From: an uncultured Methanospirillum sp.
GTDB taxonomy: Archaea > Halobacteriota > Methanomicrobia > Methanomicrobiales > Methanospirillaceae
Assembly (NCBI RefSeq): GCF_963668475.1
Contig: NZ_OY764544.1
Location: 62,001 to 126,000, forward strand
Direction: 5' to 3'
Length of the DNA stretch: 64,000 nt
The position numbers were made by a program, and so were the translations under genes. Shown piece by piece: positions 17,007 to 26,953 of the stretch. Numbering within the stretch: position 1 is the first letter of the stretch; every line of letters begins with the position of its first letter. Under the pieces are notes generated by a model. The model worked only from the letters and a program-made list of their open reading frames with translations, was not told where the DNA came from and did not search any database.

Positions 17007-18311
17007 TTACTGAATCACCGTCTTGGGAAGACGAACCTGAAATGTCGTTCCCTTGCCTTTTCCTGGGCTTGAAACAGTAATACTTCCACCATAAAACATG
17101 ACAATACGCTGGACAATCGAGAGACCGAGACCATGTGATGAGTGATCATGTCGTGAGGGATCAGCCTTGTAAAACTCCTCAAATACCCTGTTTGCCTCAT
17201 CCTGTGTCAGTCCGATCCCGGTATCTGCGATTGTAACCGCCCAGAATTCGCCTTCATCAAAGACCCTGCAGGTAATGGTTCCCCCCCTGATATTGTACTT
17301 GATGGCATTGGAGATCAGGTTGTCAAAGATGGTTGTGACATGAAACGGAGAGATGTGAGCAACACATTCGGATGGGATGTGATTGTGGACGAGGAGATTG
17401 AACTGTCTTATAGAGAAGGCATACCCGTCTATCACTTCGTGAACAACACGGCTGAGTGAGATATCAGCCGTTTCCATGGAGAATGACTCCTGATTGAGAT
17501 GGGAGAGTTTGAGAATCTCTTCAACCAGCCCTTTCAGTACATTCACATCGTTGACAAGAACATCAAGGATCTCTTTCAGTTCTGAGTCCTGTTCATGCTT
17601 CAGAACGTGGGGTAAAAGTGCAACCAGGGGAGTGAGCGGAGTCTTCAGATCATGCCCGATCTTGGTGATAAGTTCGTTCTTCTGCATGAGCAGATGTTCA
17701 ACCGTGTCAGTTGTTCGTTGCAGTGCCACGGTCCGGTCAACGACCAGTTCTTCAAGGCTGCCGGTCAGCACATTCAGCCGGTCTGTCGCCTGTTCAAGTT
17801 CCACATTCTTGGTGACTGCTGTTCCGTAGATCGAGAGAAGAATATTCAGGATGTCATTCCTGTCAGATCTGACTGTGTACTGATTCCCTTTGTACTGTAT
17901 GTTGATACTACCCTTCTCATCTGCAGGAGTCTTCCGCGGGTGAAGAACCGCATCGATACCGGCAAGTAGGCCGGTTGAGTCATATGGCTTTATGATAAAG
18001 TTGTTGGCTCCGCAGCTGATGCCCCGAATCACGTCCTCAGGGTCGTAGAGTTGTGTGACGAGGATCACTGGCAGGTGGGCAATGGCAGGATCAGATCGTA
18101 TGGCCGAGCAGAGTTCGTACCCGTCCATTCCTGGCATTACTATATCGGTAAGGATCAGATCAGGCATCCGCTGTCTGACTGCAACGAGGGCAGCGGTTCC
18201 GCTCTCAACAACACCGGTCTCGTATCCGGCCTGGTTGAGCAGATAGCAGAGCATATCAGCCTGAGTTCTGCTGTCCTCTGCAATCAGAATATATCTCCTT
18301 GTATCGTTCAT
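17007..18311 (-). CDS. Response-regulator/histidine-kinase hybrid (REC-HisKA)
   Basis: It encodes 434 residues, exactly the length of its downstream neighbour. REC D56 lies in 'LILTDIVMPGMDGYE'. The region 'VILVTQLYDPEDVI...CGANNFIIKPY' is nearly identical to the twin, as is the linker block at about 137-162. The kinase core differs: a classical HisKA box 'LITKIGHDLKTPLTP' (H220), N box 'NLISNAIKYN', 'DTGIGL' and 'HGLGLSIVQRIVMFYGG'. The pair arose by duplication of the REC/linker and carries different kinase tails. It is cytosolic and lies 12 bp after cheB. Confidence 0.88.
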   Translation of the reverse strand: MNDTRRYILIAEDSRTQADMLCYLLNQAGYETGVVESGTAALVAVRQRMPDLILTDIVMPGMDGYELCSAIRSDPAIAHLPVILVTQLYDPEDVIRGISCGANNFIIKPYDSTGLLAGIDAVLHPRKTPADEKGSINIQYKGNQYTVRSDRNDILNILLSIYGTAVTKNVELEQATDRLNVLTGSLEELVVDRTVALQRTTDTVEHLLMQKNELITKIGHDLKTPLTPLVALLPHVLKHEQDSELKEILDVLVNDVNVLKGLVEEILKLSHLNQESFSMETADISLSRVVHEVIDGYAFSIRQFNLLVHNHIPSECVAHISPFHVTTIFDNLISNAIKYNIRGGTITCRVFDEGEFWAVTIADTGIGLTQDEANRVFEEFYKADPSRHDHSSHGLGLSIVQRIVMFYGGSITVSSPGKGKGTTFQVRLPKTVIQ

Positions 18312-18323
18312 CTCTTCTCACCG

Positions 18324-19355
18324 CTATCCGGCCAGTACTCGGAGTTCCTGTGCGATCTCTTCAGGAGAGAGGACAAGCGATGCAGCACCGATCCGCATGG
18401 CCTCTCCAGGCATCCCGTACACTATAGAACTGGCGCGATCCTGAATAAGGGTTATTGCTCCTCTCTTTCTCATCCCAAGCAGTTCCTGTGATCCATCTGT
18501 TCCCATACCAGTCAGAAGCACTCCCACTGCTGCAGGTCCGATGTTTCCTGCCACCGATCTGAACAGGTATGAGACTGAAGGGCGGAGATTATGTTCAGGC
18601 GGAGCATCTGCATGGAGAATTCGAAGATCGCTTGACACCCCTGTCTGGATATTGTCAGGCGCTACGTATAAGACTCCAGGGAGAATTTTCTCATTCTCCT
18701 CTGGAACTTTCACTCTGAACCCTGTTGATTCGGAGAGCCATTCTGCAAATCCATGGATGAATCCCGGTGACATGTGTTGAACCAGAACCAGAGGTAGAGG
18801 GAATTTCGGATCCAACAGGCGCAGTATCGTCTGGATCACCGGCGGGCCACCGGTAGAGGCACCGATAGCGATCAACCGCGGGGGAACACCCTTTGGAATT
18901 ATTGTAAGGTCAGGGATATTGTGTTTCTGGCGATGAGTTCTGGCTCTCCTGACTACCTTGATCTCAACATATGTTCTGATCGCGTTGATGATCTCCTGAG
19001 ATTTTACAGGGAACTCCTGACTTGTCGGATGTGGAGGTTTTGGGAGGATCGCCAGAGCTCCGGCTTCCATGACCCTGAATGAGGCAGCTATCTCGGCGAG
19101 ATTGTCAACACCGCTTATGATGATGATCGGGACCGGCGACTCCTCCATGATCTGTCTGGCAGCCTCAAACCCGTCCATTCCCGGCATGTTGATATCCATC
19201 GTTATGATATCAGGAGTGAGGATCTTTGCAAGCCTGACCGCTTCTGTGCCATTAGAAGCTGTTCCGATCACTGATATGTCGGGCTCTGATTCAAGAATAC
19301 CAGAAAGAAGATCACGTGAGACCTTCGAGTCATCAACAACGAGGACGTGAATCAT
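18324..19355 (-). CDS. cheB: Chemosensory methylesterase/deamidase CheB
   Basis: It encodes 343 residues. The REC domain has D54 in 'IITMDINMPGMDGFE'. The catalytic domain has the triad S167 (IGASTGGPP), H194 (LVQHMSPGF) and D287 (LLTGMGTDGSQ). CheB removes methyl groups from the receptor when phosphorylated by CheA, so it sets adaptation. It is in the same place as WspF in Wsp operons, directly after CheA-REC (9-bp gap). No CheD or CheC accompanies it. Confidence 0.95.
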   Translation of the reverse strand: MIHVLVVDDSKVSRDLLSGILESEPDISVIGTASNGTEAVRLAKILTPDIITMDINMPGMDGFEAARQIMEESPVPIIIISGVDNLAEIAASFRVMEAGALAILPKPPHPTSQEFPVKSQEIINAIRTYVEIKVVRRARTHRQKHNIPDLTIIPKGVPPRLIAIGASTGGPPVIQTILRLLDPKFPLPLVLVQHMSPGFIHGFAEWLSESTGFRVKVPEENEKILPGVLYVAPDNIQTGVSSDLRILHADAPPEHNLRPSVSYLFRSVAGNIGPAAVGVLLTGMGTDGSQELLGMRKRGAITLIQDRASSIVYGMPGEAMRIGAASLVLSPEEIAQELRVLAG

Positions 19356-19364
19356 GGAATGCTT

Positions 19365-21779
19365 CTACAGGATATGTCTGCTGATCACTTCAAGCAGGTT
19401 ACTCTGATCAAAATTGCTTTTAACTATGTACGCTGTTGCACCAACTGTGATCCCGTGTTCACGGTCTTCCCTGGAGTCTAGCGACGTGACAAGAATGACA
19501 GGGATCTCAGCAAATGCAGGATCAGCCCTGATCTTTTCTGTAAGGACAAACCCATTCATTCGTGGCATGTCCACGTCAGAGACGACGATATCAACCGGTT
19601 TTTGTTTTAATTTGATGAGTGCGTCAACTCCATCGACCGCGGTCTCGACAAGGTATCCCGCTCCTTCCAGGATATTTTTAAGAAGCATACGTGATGTAAT
19701 TGAATCTTCTGTTACCAGAATGCTCCGCTGTCCGGGTTGTTCGTCTTGTATCAAGGGTGGCTGGGGCAGGTGTGGCATACCCATAATTGTTGCAGCCAGG
19801 TCTTCGCAGTTGATGACCGGAATAACGACTCCGTCACCGGTTATGGAAGCGCCACTGATATGCCTGACACGTTTCAACTGCGGACCGAGATTTTTTACCA
19901 CAATCTCCTGTGCTCCTGTCACCTCATCTACGAGCAGTCCGAATCTGACTCCGGAAGCTGATGTGACCATCAGGTGAAGTGGTTTATCTGAAGAGATCCC
20001 TGAATCAGGTAGTCCAAGTATCTGGGCCAGGCTGATAACCGCTAAAGGTTCATCACCGATCTCCACAACTGTCCTGTTCTCGATGGTCTTCAGATCATCA
20101 GGCACAATACGCATAGCACGTTCAATTGAGCGAAGCGGAAGAAAGTACTGATGGCAGCTGGTTGTAACTCCGATTCCCCTGAAGGTAGCGAGTGACAGCG
20201 GCAAGGTCAGCACGAATGATGTCCCGCCAGGCCCAGACTCAACCCTGACATTGCCACCGATCTGTTCTGTTTTTTCAAGCACAATAGCCAGACCGAGTCC
20301 GCGGCCTGATACGGTTGAGACAGTTGTACTTGTAGAGAGACCTGATCTAAAGATCAGACGGTTGATCTGATCAGGGAGGAGATCATCTGCCTCTTCCGTT
20401 GTGATGATTCCCCTGGAAATGGCAGTCGAGAGTATGGTCTTTTGCTCAAGGCCTCCTCCGTCGTCAGAGATGCGGATCTCAGCCTGGTGGCCCCGGAGGT
20501 GGGAGACCGTAATCCTGATCTCTCCCCTGTCCGGTTTTCCCTTTTTTCTTCTTACGTCAGGAGATTCGATCCCATGATCAATGCTGTTCCTGATGATATG
20601 GAGGATCGGGTCTTTGAGTTCTTCGAGTATTCTCCTGTCGATCTCTATCTCAGCACCAGAGATGGTGACATCAACGTTCTTCCCGTGTTCCCGTGCCAGG
20701 TCGCGTGCTACACGGGGATACACCTCAAGGATCGAAGAGGCAGGTACAAGGATGACCTGTTTTATCTCATCGATAAGTTCCGTGGTTGCGGTATCAAGGA
20801 GATAATGATCTCGTGCCGCTGCCCTGGATATTGAGGTCAGTTCCTTCTCAAGAGTCTGGATGAACCCATGATTATAATCCAGAAATTCAGCGATGTGTTC
20901 GGATTCTGCAAACTGAAACCCTGATGCTTCAGCACCGGTCCGCAGATGCTCGATATCGGTTGTGATCTGTGTCCATGCCCATCTCCATGCAAGAAAACTC
21001 TGAAGCAGATCACGGATGGACGTTGAGCGCTGGCTGACTGCAAGTCGTGCACCCATCAGATCATCTGCTCTTGCAAAGAGTGTTTCAAGGCGATCAGATG
21101 AGATCTTGATGGTGGGACCTGCCCTTAAACCACCAGTTGGCTGGGGCTTTTCAGGTACAGGTATCTTCTGCTCAGGTTCTGTGGTGGGTCTCACCTGTGT
21201 CGGTTCGATTGGACGGACAATCGCATGCGGGATCACAGGGGTTTTTTCTCCGGTCTGCCCTGGTTGATGATCTGTACTGATGGGCTCAACGGTTTTTTCA
21301 GGAGAAAGGGTATAGGATTTTGGATATTCCTGTCCTGATATCCCCGGGGAAGATCTTGGCCGGGCAGGTGCTGGTTCTGTCGAAGATACAGCAGAAATAC
21401 TTTTCAGCTTTTTGATAAGATCAGCGGTCTTTACTCCTTTCTCCTGGGCTAGCAGTTGCTCAACCGCATGAATGACCTCATGAAAGAGATCAAACGAGTC
21501 TGGTGAGAGGGTAAGACTTCCTTTCTTCACCGCAGAGAAGACACTCTCCTGCTGCTGGCAGAGGGTCTCGATCTCCCTGAGCCCGACCGCCCGGGCAGCA
21601 CCTTTCAGACTATGAGTCTCCCTGAAGACCTGTTCAATCACCCGATCATACTCATCGCGAGGGGTTCCGCTCTGTTCTAGCACAAGCAGGCCTGATGCTA
21701 TGGCTTCCAGGTGCTCCTGAGCCTCTCCCCGGAATGTCTCAAGTAGCTGGGCCAGAAACTCGTCCCCGTTCAAAGCCAT
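19365..21779 (-). CDS. cheA: Hybrid chemotaxis kinase CheA with C-terminal receiver
   Basis: It encodes 804 residues. Order: Hpt domain 1-110 with H56 in 'RETHSLKGAARAVG'; Pro-rich linker about 130-225 with no recognisable CheY-binding P2 domain; dimerisation/helical region about 225-345; ATPase about 350-520 with 'IIRNSIDHGIE', 'ISDDGGGL' and 'GRGLGLAIV'; CheW-like domain about 525-660; REC about 688-804 with the acceptor Asp in 'DIVVSDVDMPRMNGF'. A fused receiver in place of separate CheY is typical of alternative-function systems (WspE, FrzE). It is probably activated by the MCP encoded just upstream (10-bp gap). Confidence 0.95.
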   Translation of the reverse strand: MALNGDEFLAQLLETFRGEAQEHLEAIASGLLVLEQSGTPRDEYDRVIEQVFRETHSLKGAARAVGLREIETLCQQQESVFSAVKKGSLTLSPDSFDLFHEVIHAVEQLLAQEKGVKTADLIKKLKSISAVSSTEPAPARPRSSPGISGQEYPKSYTLSPEKTVEPISTDHQPGQTGEKTPVIPHAIVRPIEPTQVRPTTEPEQKIPVPEKPQPTGGLRAGPTIKISSDRLETLFARADDLMGARLAVSQRSTSIRDLLQSFLAWRWAWTQITTDIEHLRTGAEASGFQFAESEHIAEFLDYNHGFIQTLEKELTSISRAAARDHYLLDTATTELIDEIKQVILVPASSILEVYPRVARDLAREHGKNVDVTISGAEIEIDRRILEELKDPILHIIRNSIDHGIESPDVRRKKGKPDRGEIRITVSHLRGHQAEIRISDDGGGLEQKTILSTAISRGIITTEEADDLLPDQINRLIFRSGLSTSTTVSTVSGRGLGLAIVLEKTEQIGGNVRVESGPGGTSFVLTLPLSLATFRGIGVTTSCHQYFLPLRSIERAMRIVPDDLKTIENRTVVEIGDEPLAVISLAQILGLPDSGISSDKPLHLMVTSASGVRFGLLVDEVTGAQEIVVKNLGPQLKRVRHISGASITGDGVVIPVINCEDLAATIMGMPHLPQPPLIQDEQPGQRSILVTEDSITSRMLLKNILEGAGYLVETAVDGVDALIKLKQKPVDIVVSDVDMPRMNGFVLTEKIRADPAFAEIPVILVTSLDSREDREHGITVGATAYIVKSNFDQSNLLEVISRHIL

Positions 21780-21789
21780 GCCAGCCTCA

Positions 21790-24255
21790 TCAGAGTTTGA
21801 AGCGTTCGGTGATCTGCTTCAGGGTAATCCCAAGGTCATGAAGATCTTTGGCAGTTTTTTCAACCTGTCTGGTCACTTCGAGGTTGTTCTGCGCAGCCAT
21901 CCTGATGCTCTCCATGGCTGAGGAGATCTGATCCATTCCGACGACCTGTTCCTGGCTCGAGGCCGTGATCTGGATTGCAGCTTTTGCTGCCTCATTGATA
22001 TTTTGTGTAAGGGCTGCAATAGCGTCACGAGCTTCGTTGCTCATTTTTAGCCCGTTTGCAACGGTTTTGGTTCCCTGCTCAGTAGAGATCACGGTTGAAC
22101 TGATCCCTCTCTGGATATCGGTAAGGATGGTCCTGATGTGGGTTGTTGCAAGTTTTGACTGTTCGGCAAGACTCTTGATCTCCTGAGCGACAACCCCAAA
22201 TCCCCGTCCGTAATCGCCTGCCTTTGCTGCTTCTATGGATGCGTTCACGGCGAGGAGGTTGGACTGTTCTGCAATGTCTGTTACTGTTGCGATGATCTCT
22301 CCAATGGCCTGGCTCTGCTCGCTGAGTTTGACAACACTGCCAGCAATCGATTCCATCTGCTGTTGGATGTGGGTCATGCCTGCAAGGATCTCGTCTACCG
22401 ACTCCTGACCTGCCTGGGCAACCTGACTCACTGCAACAGACTTATCTGATACGTTTCTTGCCTTTGCATTGGTAATCTCGGTGGTCTTTCTTACCTCCTC
22501 TACGGTGACTGAAGTCTCGTTGACTGAGGTTGCTGTCTGAGCAGTACCTGATGAGAGTTCTGCAGTGACCGAGAGGATCTCACTTGAAGCTGCCGAGAGG
22601 ACGTTGACTGATTCAAAGAGTTCCTCATTGATCATCTTCATCATACGTGAGAGTTCGATTCCGATCTCGTTGAGTGCGTTTTTGAACTCAACGAAGTCTC
22701 CTTTCACATCAAGAATCTCGTTCATCCTGGCACTGAAGTTACCTGATGCAAACTCCTGGGATACACGCATCGCCTCGTGGAGAGGCTCGACAACTGCATC
22801 AAGAGTCGAGTTCATCCCCTCCACGATCTTCCGGTAATCACCTGCATGACGTCCGGGATCAGCACGTGCCAGAAGTTCTCCCCGTACTGCCATGTCGTTT
22901 AGGGATCCGATATCATTTATAAGAAGGTTGATTGCATCGATACAGGTGTTTAAGTTATTCTTGAGTTCATTGAAGTCACCATTGTATGGATCGGTAATAT
23001 GTGACGGGATCTCACCTTTGGCTATCCTGTCGATGTACTCGGCTGTGACATTGAGCGGTCCTATGACGGCATCAAGGGTGGCATTCACTCCTTCCACGAT
23101 CTTTTTGAAGTCTCCCCGGTGTCTGGATGCATCTGCCCTTATGCTGAGTTCTCCTCTTATGGCTGCCTCGCTCTGCATTCGAGAGTCTTCTATCAGGAGA
23201 TTAATGGCAGTAACGCATGTATTCAGGTTGTTCTTGAGTTCATTGAAGTCCCCGTTGTATGATTCGGTGATGATCGGGGGCATATCTCCTTTGGCTATCC
23301 TGTCTACATACTCGGCCGCGATATTGAGTGGTCCTATGACAGCGTCCAGCGTCGCATTGAATTCAGAAATAATAATTCTGAAATCTCCTTCATGCTGAGC
23401 AGGATCTGCCCGGACAGATAGTTCGCCATTCAGGGCCGTCCTTGTGAGAGTCCGAGTGTCGGTGATCATGGCAGTGATGGACTCTCCCATCCGGTTTAGT
23501 GCAGTTCCCAGTGTTCCGATCTCATCCTCACGTCTGAATGAGATTCGTGCAGAACAGGTTCCCCTGCCTATCTTTTCTGCAACAGAGACTGCCTCTTCCA
23601 GTGGTGTTGTAATACTCCGGGAGAGGTAAAGCCCGAATCCGAGTGAACAGACTGCTACGATAAGAGTGACGATGATGAATACAATTGCTGAAAAAGTGGC
23701 AGTAGCGTTGCTGCTCGTCCTGATATTGTCTGCCTCTTTGAGTGAATTAGCGATCCTGGTATCGATGATAGCATATATTTCGTTGCGGATCGTGACCGTT
23801 CTGCTTGATGCGGCGAGTGTCTGTACTGCCTCATTCTGCTTCCCGGCGTCGGCAGCATCAATTGTTGGCTGGAAGGACTGATTCAGTTCTTTTATGAGCC
23901 CTGATAATCTGTCGATATCTGCACTATTTGTGGGGTCTGTGTAATTTGCTTTGTAACTATTGATGGTGGTCTCCAGGAGTGTAAATGAACTTGAAAGGTT
24001 CTCTTTCAGTGCAACTCGTTCCTCAGGGAAAAGGGTGTACCTGAGTATATTTGTCCTGATGTTTCCTATCTGGGTATCGACCTGATCCAATGTATGAACT
24101 GGCAGAAGTGCCTGCTCATACATGAGATCATTATTTTTGGCAATCCCCTGCATGTTTACAACTCCGAAGATTGCAATGGCAACCATTATCAGGCAGACTG
24201 CCAGAAATCCTCCTACCAGTTTATACCCTATCCGGGTGTTATCAAACAATTTCAT
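21790..24255 (-). CDS. Methyl-accepting chemotaxis protein with 91-residue tandem HAMP-like repeats
   Basis: It encodes 821 residues. TM1 is at about 12-32, a four-helix-bundle-type extracellular sensor runs to about 185, TM2 is about 188-212 and HAMP about 212-265. Between HAMP and the signalling domain lies a long cytosolic stretch with two full 91-residue units (beginning '[12 protein letters not shown]') plus partial units on both sides; each unit contains '[15 protein letters not shown]' and 'GELSIRAD'. The signalling hairpin is about 560-815 with tip '[19 protein letters not shown]'. The extra repeats resemble poly-HAMP stalks. It is the only receptor in the cluster, so it is the likely dedicated input. 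The ligand is unknown. Confidence 0.93.
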   Translation of the reverse strand: MKLFDNTRIGYKLVGGFLAVCLIMVAIAIFGVVNMQGIAKNNDLMYEQALLPVHTLDQVDTQIGNIRTNILRYTLFPEERVALKENLSSSFTLLETTINSYKANYTDPTNSADIDRLSGLIKELNQSFQPTIDAADAGKQNEAVQTLAASSRTVTIRNEIYAIIDTRIANSLKEADNIRTSSNATATFSAIVFIIVTLIVAVCSLGFGLYLSRSITTPLEEAVSVAEKIGRGTCSARISFRREDEIGTLGTALNRMGESITAMITDTRTLTRTALNGELSVRADPAQHEGDFRIIISEFNATLDAVIGPLNIAAEYVDRIAKGDMPPIITESYNGDFNELKNNLNTCVTAINLLIEDSRMQSEAAIRGELSIRADASRHRGDFKKIVEGVNATLDAVIGPLNVTAEYIDRIAKGEIPSHITDPYNGDFNELKNNLNTCIDAINLLINDIGSLNDMAVRGELLARADPGRHAGDYRKIVEGMNSTLDAVVEPLHEAMRVSQEFASGNFSARMNEILDVKGDFVEFKNALNEIGIELSRMMKMINEELFESVNVLSAASSEILSVTAELSSGTAQTATSVNETSVTVEEVRKTTEITNAKARNVSDKSVAVSQVAQAGQESVDEILAGMTHIQQQMESIAGSVVKLSEQSQAIGEIIATVTDIAEQSNLLAVNASIEAAKAGDYGRGFGVVAQEIKSLAEQSKLATTHIRTILTDIQRGISSTVISTEQGTKTVANGLKMSNEARDAIAALTQNINEAAKAAIQITASSQEQVVGMDQISSAMESIRMAAQNNLEVTRQVEKTAKDLHDLGITLKQITERFKL

Positions 24256-24295
24256 AGAAACTCACATATTTCCCAATTTTTTCAACCATCGGTGT

Positions 24296-24859
24296 TCATT
24301 CATCTCCTACCACCATCGCCGGATCAGAGAGCAGAACTTTAGCATCTATAATCATCAGTGGTCCCGGTAGAACCCCTGTCAGATATGCTGCCCCGGGTCC
24401 GCTGATCGTTGGAGGCGGCCTGTTGACCTGATCAGTACGTATCATCCTGGTTCTTACTATTGCATCTGCCAGTACTCCGAATGTCATCTCATCTCCTGAA
24501 AGGACGATGATGCGGTTAAAGTCAGTCAGTCCCTTGGGAGGTATGCCGAGGACTGTCCTGAGATCAATGATCGAGAGTATTGATCCGTGAAGGCTGATGA
24601 TGCCAAGGATGAACGCGGGAGTTCCCGGAAGATACGTGATCTCTTTCAGCAGGGCAACCTCCCTTATATGCTCCATATCTATTGCATAGTGCTCGCCTGA
24701 TAGGAGAAACTCCAGTACTTCAACCCCGGATTCGTCTTCACGCTCCTCACTGATCGGAGATGCAAGTTCACGTGCCCTCTGCGCCAGGATCTCTGTGGCA
24801 GAAAGAGTGATGACGATTTCACCTGAAGAGACAGGGCCAGTATCGGCATTTTCATTCAT
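24296..24859 (-). CDS. cheW: CheW-type coupling protein (cluster copy 2)
   Basis: It encodes 187 residues: about 45 N-terminal residues, charged and without a clear domain, then one CheW domain starting 'VEVLEFLLSGEHYAIDMEHIREVALLKEITYLPGTPAFILGII'. 'LHGSILSIIDLRTVLG' and 'RIIVLSGDEMTFGVLADAI' match the conserved core. It links receptor to CheA. Its start overlaps the cheR stop by one base, and 40 bp separate it from the MCP. The position equals WspD in Wsp operons. Confidence 0.93.
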   Translation of the reverse strand: MNENADTGPVSSGEIVITLSATEILAQRARELASPISEEREDESGVEVLEFLLSGEHYAIDMEHIREVALLKEITYLPGTPAFILGIISLHGSILSIIDLRTVLGIPPKGLTDFNRIIVLSGDEMTFGVLADAIVRTRMIRTDQVNRPPPTISGPGAAYLTGVLPGPLMIIDAKVLLSDPAMVVGDE

Positions 24860-26430
24860 CAGGGTGTCACCCCTGTAAGTAGTGTCCGGACCATCTCACG
24901 GACACGGGCTGCTGGCATTCCGTCGGTCTCATCCACCGGTGCATCATCTGACATAGATGAGAGGAGATCAAGTGCAATCTGAAAATGTCGTCTTGCCTCG
25001 GGCTGCCTCCCCTGCGACCGCAGGGCCGTCCCGAGCATCAGGTGTGCAGGAATGTAATCTGGTTCAGCATAGAGTGCCTGTCTCAGTGACTGGATGGCTG
25101 CAGGGAGATCGCCCTGATCCTGTTGTATCGCTGCACGGAGGTGATACGCTCCGGCATAGAGAGGATCGACTGAAAGGATTCTGTCACACCATCCGAGTGC
25201 GTGGTCCGGGTCACCCTGATCCGCATAGATCTTTGCCAGCATTCCCATTGTTGATATAATCTTTGGGGATGGGGAATCTTCTTCCAGAAGTATGAGTTCA
25301 GCCTCGTTCAGTCTGCCTGCCTGGATCAATAGATCAGGGTTCACGTCTTCTGCCGTTGGGTTCCTGCTAGCGAGCGGGGTCTGCAGTTTTTGAGATCGTA
25401 TTACTACAGGATTCAGGGGTTGAAGGGGGCTGCCGAGATCTTGGATTGAAGACTTCTTTTTATGTAGCGATTTTGCTCTGACAGAATCCGGGATACCCTC
25501 TCCGGGCATCTCGTCCTGATCAATTTCAATCCCGGTAACCGGAGGGGTTAGGATTGTGTGGGGAGTATCTTTCTTCTCATCCTCAGTTCCTTTTCTGAAG
25601 AGAAAGACAGAACTGCGTTTTACCTGAATGAAGTGCGGGTGCTGTGCATAACTGATCTCCTGGGGACTGACAACAAGCCATCCTCCCTCAATGAGTGCGG
25701 AGTTAAGCCGGTCAACAACCCCGGAAGCGAGTTCTGAAGAGAAGTACATTAACACATTACGGCAGAGGATCAGGTCCATCGTCATAGTACCGGTCAGGGG
25801 AGAGGGATACCGGTCATTGATGAGATTCAGCCTGCTGAACCTGACCATCCTTCTTATCTGATCTGAAACCTGGAATCTGCCATCGATGGAGGGGAGGACA
25901 TACCGATCGATCGGAACCGGTGACTCTTCTCTAAAAGACCATCGCGAGTATATCCCTTTCTGTGCCGCATGGAGGGAACCGGGATTTATGTCTGACGCAA
26001 GGATTGTGACCTCCCAGTCATTGATGTCAGGGATCAGATAATTTATAAGGATAGCGAGTGAGTATGACTCTTCGCCTGTACTACACGCGGCAGACCAGAT
26101 ACGCAGGTATTTTCCTGATACCCGGCGTGTTCTGATAAGGTCCGGGAGAAGGTGATCCCGAAGCTGCTGAAAGAGAAATTTATCCCTGAAGAAGTAGGTC
26201 TCACCGATCGTGAGTTTTTTTATGAGTGCCTCTTCAACAGCAGAAGCCCGGGCTGGATCATTGAGTGCCTGAATACACGAGGCAGGATCGATAAGTCCGA
26301 GATCCTGGCATGCTGTAAAAAAACCTCTTTCAAGATCTGACATTCGGTCCGGTGCATACGCAAATCCGATCCTCTCGTTGACAAACCTGTACACTCTCTG
26401 AAGATCATCTGAAGGAAGTGTGTCAGGCAT
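24859..26430 (-). CDS. cheR: CheR receptor methyltransferase with TPR tail
   Basis: It encodes 523 residues. The CheR N-terminal helical domain (about 1-75) is followed by the SAM-binding core with 'IGETYFFRD', 'IWSAACSTGEESYSLAI' and 'TMDLILCRNVLMYFS'. A Pro/Ser-rich linker (about 280-360) leads to TPR units at about 370-490 ('GRQPEARRHFQIAL'). CheR adds methyl groups to receptor glutamates. CheR-TPR fusions are characteristic of Wsp-like systems (WspC), where the TPR governs binding to partner proteins. The gene overlaps cheW on both sides by one base. Confidence 0.95.
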   Translation of the reverse strand: MPDTLPSDDLQRVYRFVNERIGFAYAPDRMSDLERGFFTACQDLGLIDPASCIQALNDPARASAVEEALIKKLTIGETYFFRDKFLFQQLRDHLLPDLIRTRRVSGKYLRIWSAACSTGEESYSLAILINYLIPDINDWEVTILASDINPGSLHAAQKGIYSRWSFREESPVPIDRYVLPSIDGRFQVSDQIRRMVRFSRLNLINDRYPSPLTGTMTMDLILCRNVLMYFSSELASGVVDRLNSALIEGGWLVVSPQEISYAQHPHFIQVKRSSVFLFRKGTEDEKKDTPHTILTPPVTGIEIDQDEMPGEGIPDSVRAKSLHKKKSSIQDLGSPLQPLNPVVIRSQKLQTPLASRNPTAEDVNPDLLIQAGRLNEAELILLEEDSPSPKIISTMGMLAKIYADQGDPDHALGWCDRILSVDPLYAGAYHLRAAIQQDQGDLPAAIQSLRQALYAEPDYIPAHLMLGTALRSQGRQPEARRHFQIALDLLSSMSDDAPVDETDGMPAARVREMVRTLLTGVTP

Positions 26431-26891
26431 CAGGCTTTGTCCCCTTTTTGTCTTTTGAGTACTGTCGAGAGTGTTTCTTCTTCATCGGGAAGAAGAAACT
26501 GGTCCGGGTCGGTGATCAGAATCATTCCATCAGCGGTCTTTACCACTCCATGGACTCCGATCATCCCCGGGAGTACTGAGTCGGCGTCTATAAGATCTTC
26601 AGAAATATCCATTACTCCGATCACCTGATCCGCGATCAGAGCTGCCTTTCTCCTGGTGGTTGATGTAACAATAAGCAGGTCAATAGGATCAGGAGATCTG
26701 TCAGGAAGCAGAAACCGGGCACGGAGAGAGAAGACAGGGATGATCATCCCATGATAGTTGATGATACCTGCAACTGCCTCCGGAGCTGCAGACACCCGGG
26801 TGATCTCAACCATCCTCACCACATGATCAGCAACCGGCACTGGAATGCCAAATTGCCTACCGGCAACCATGAAGATGAGGAACTCTGTCAT
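26430..26891 (-). CDS. cheW: CheW-type coupling protein (cluster copy 1)
   Basis: It encodes 153 residues, a single CheW domain: 'FLIFMVAGRQFGIPVPVADHVVRMVEITRV', 'VAGIINYHGMIIPVFSLRARFLL' and 'KAALIADQVIGVMDI'. It is the first gene of the eight-gene minus-strand cluster, at the position of WspB. Two CheW copies flanking CheR suggest two different arrays or docking contacts. The promoter probably lies in 26892-26953, which contains an A/T-rich patch at about 26915-26935 (ATAGATATATGG). Confidence 0.92.
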   Translation of the reverse strand: MTEFLIFMVAGRQFGIPVPVADHVVRMVEITRVSAAPEAVAGIINYHGMIIPVFSLRARFLLPDRSPDPIDLLIVTSTTRRKAALIADQVIGVMDISEDLIDADSVLPGMIGVHGVVKTADGMILITDPDQFLLPDEEETLSTVLKRQKGDKA

Positions 26892-26953
26892 TTCTATCTA
26901 TTGTGGTGTTTTTTTCTCCACATATAGATATATGGTACCGGTACGATGAATCG

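Noticed and set aside
22892..23398. 168-residue plus-strand frame inside the receptor gene
   Set aside because: It is the antisense shadow of the 91-residue repeats of the receptor, which explains its repetitive look.
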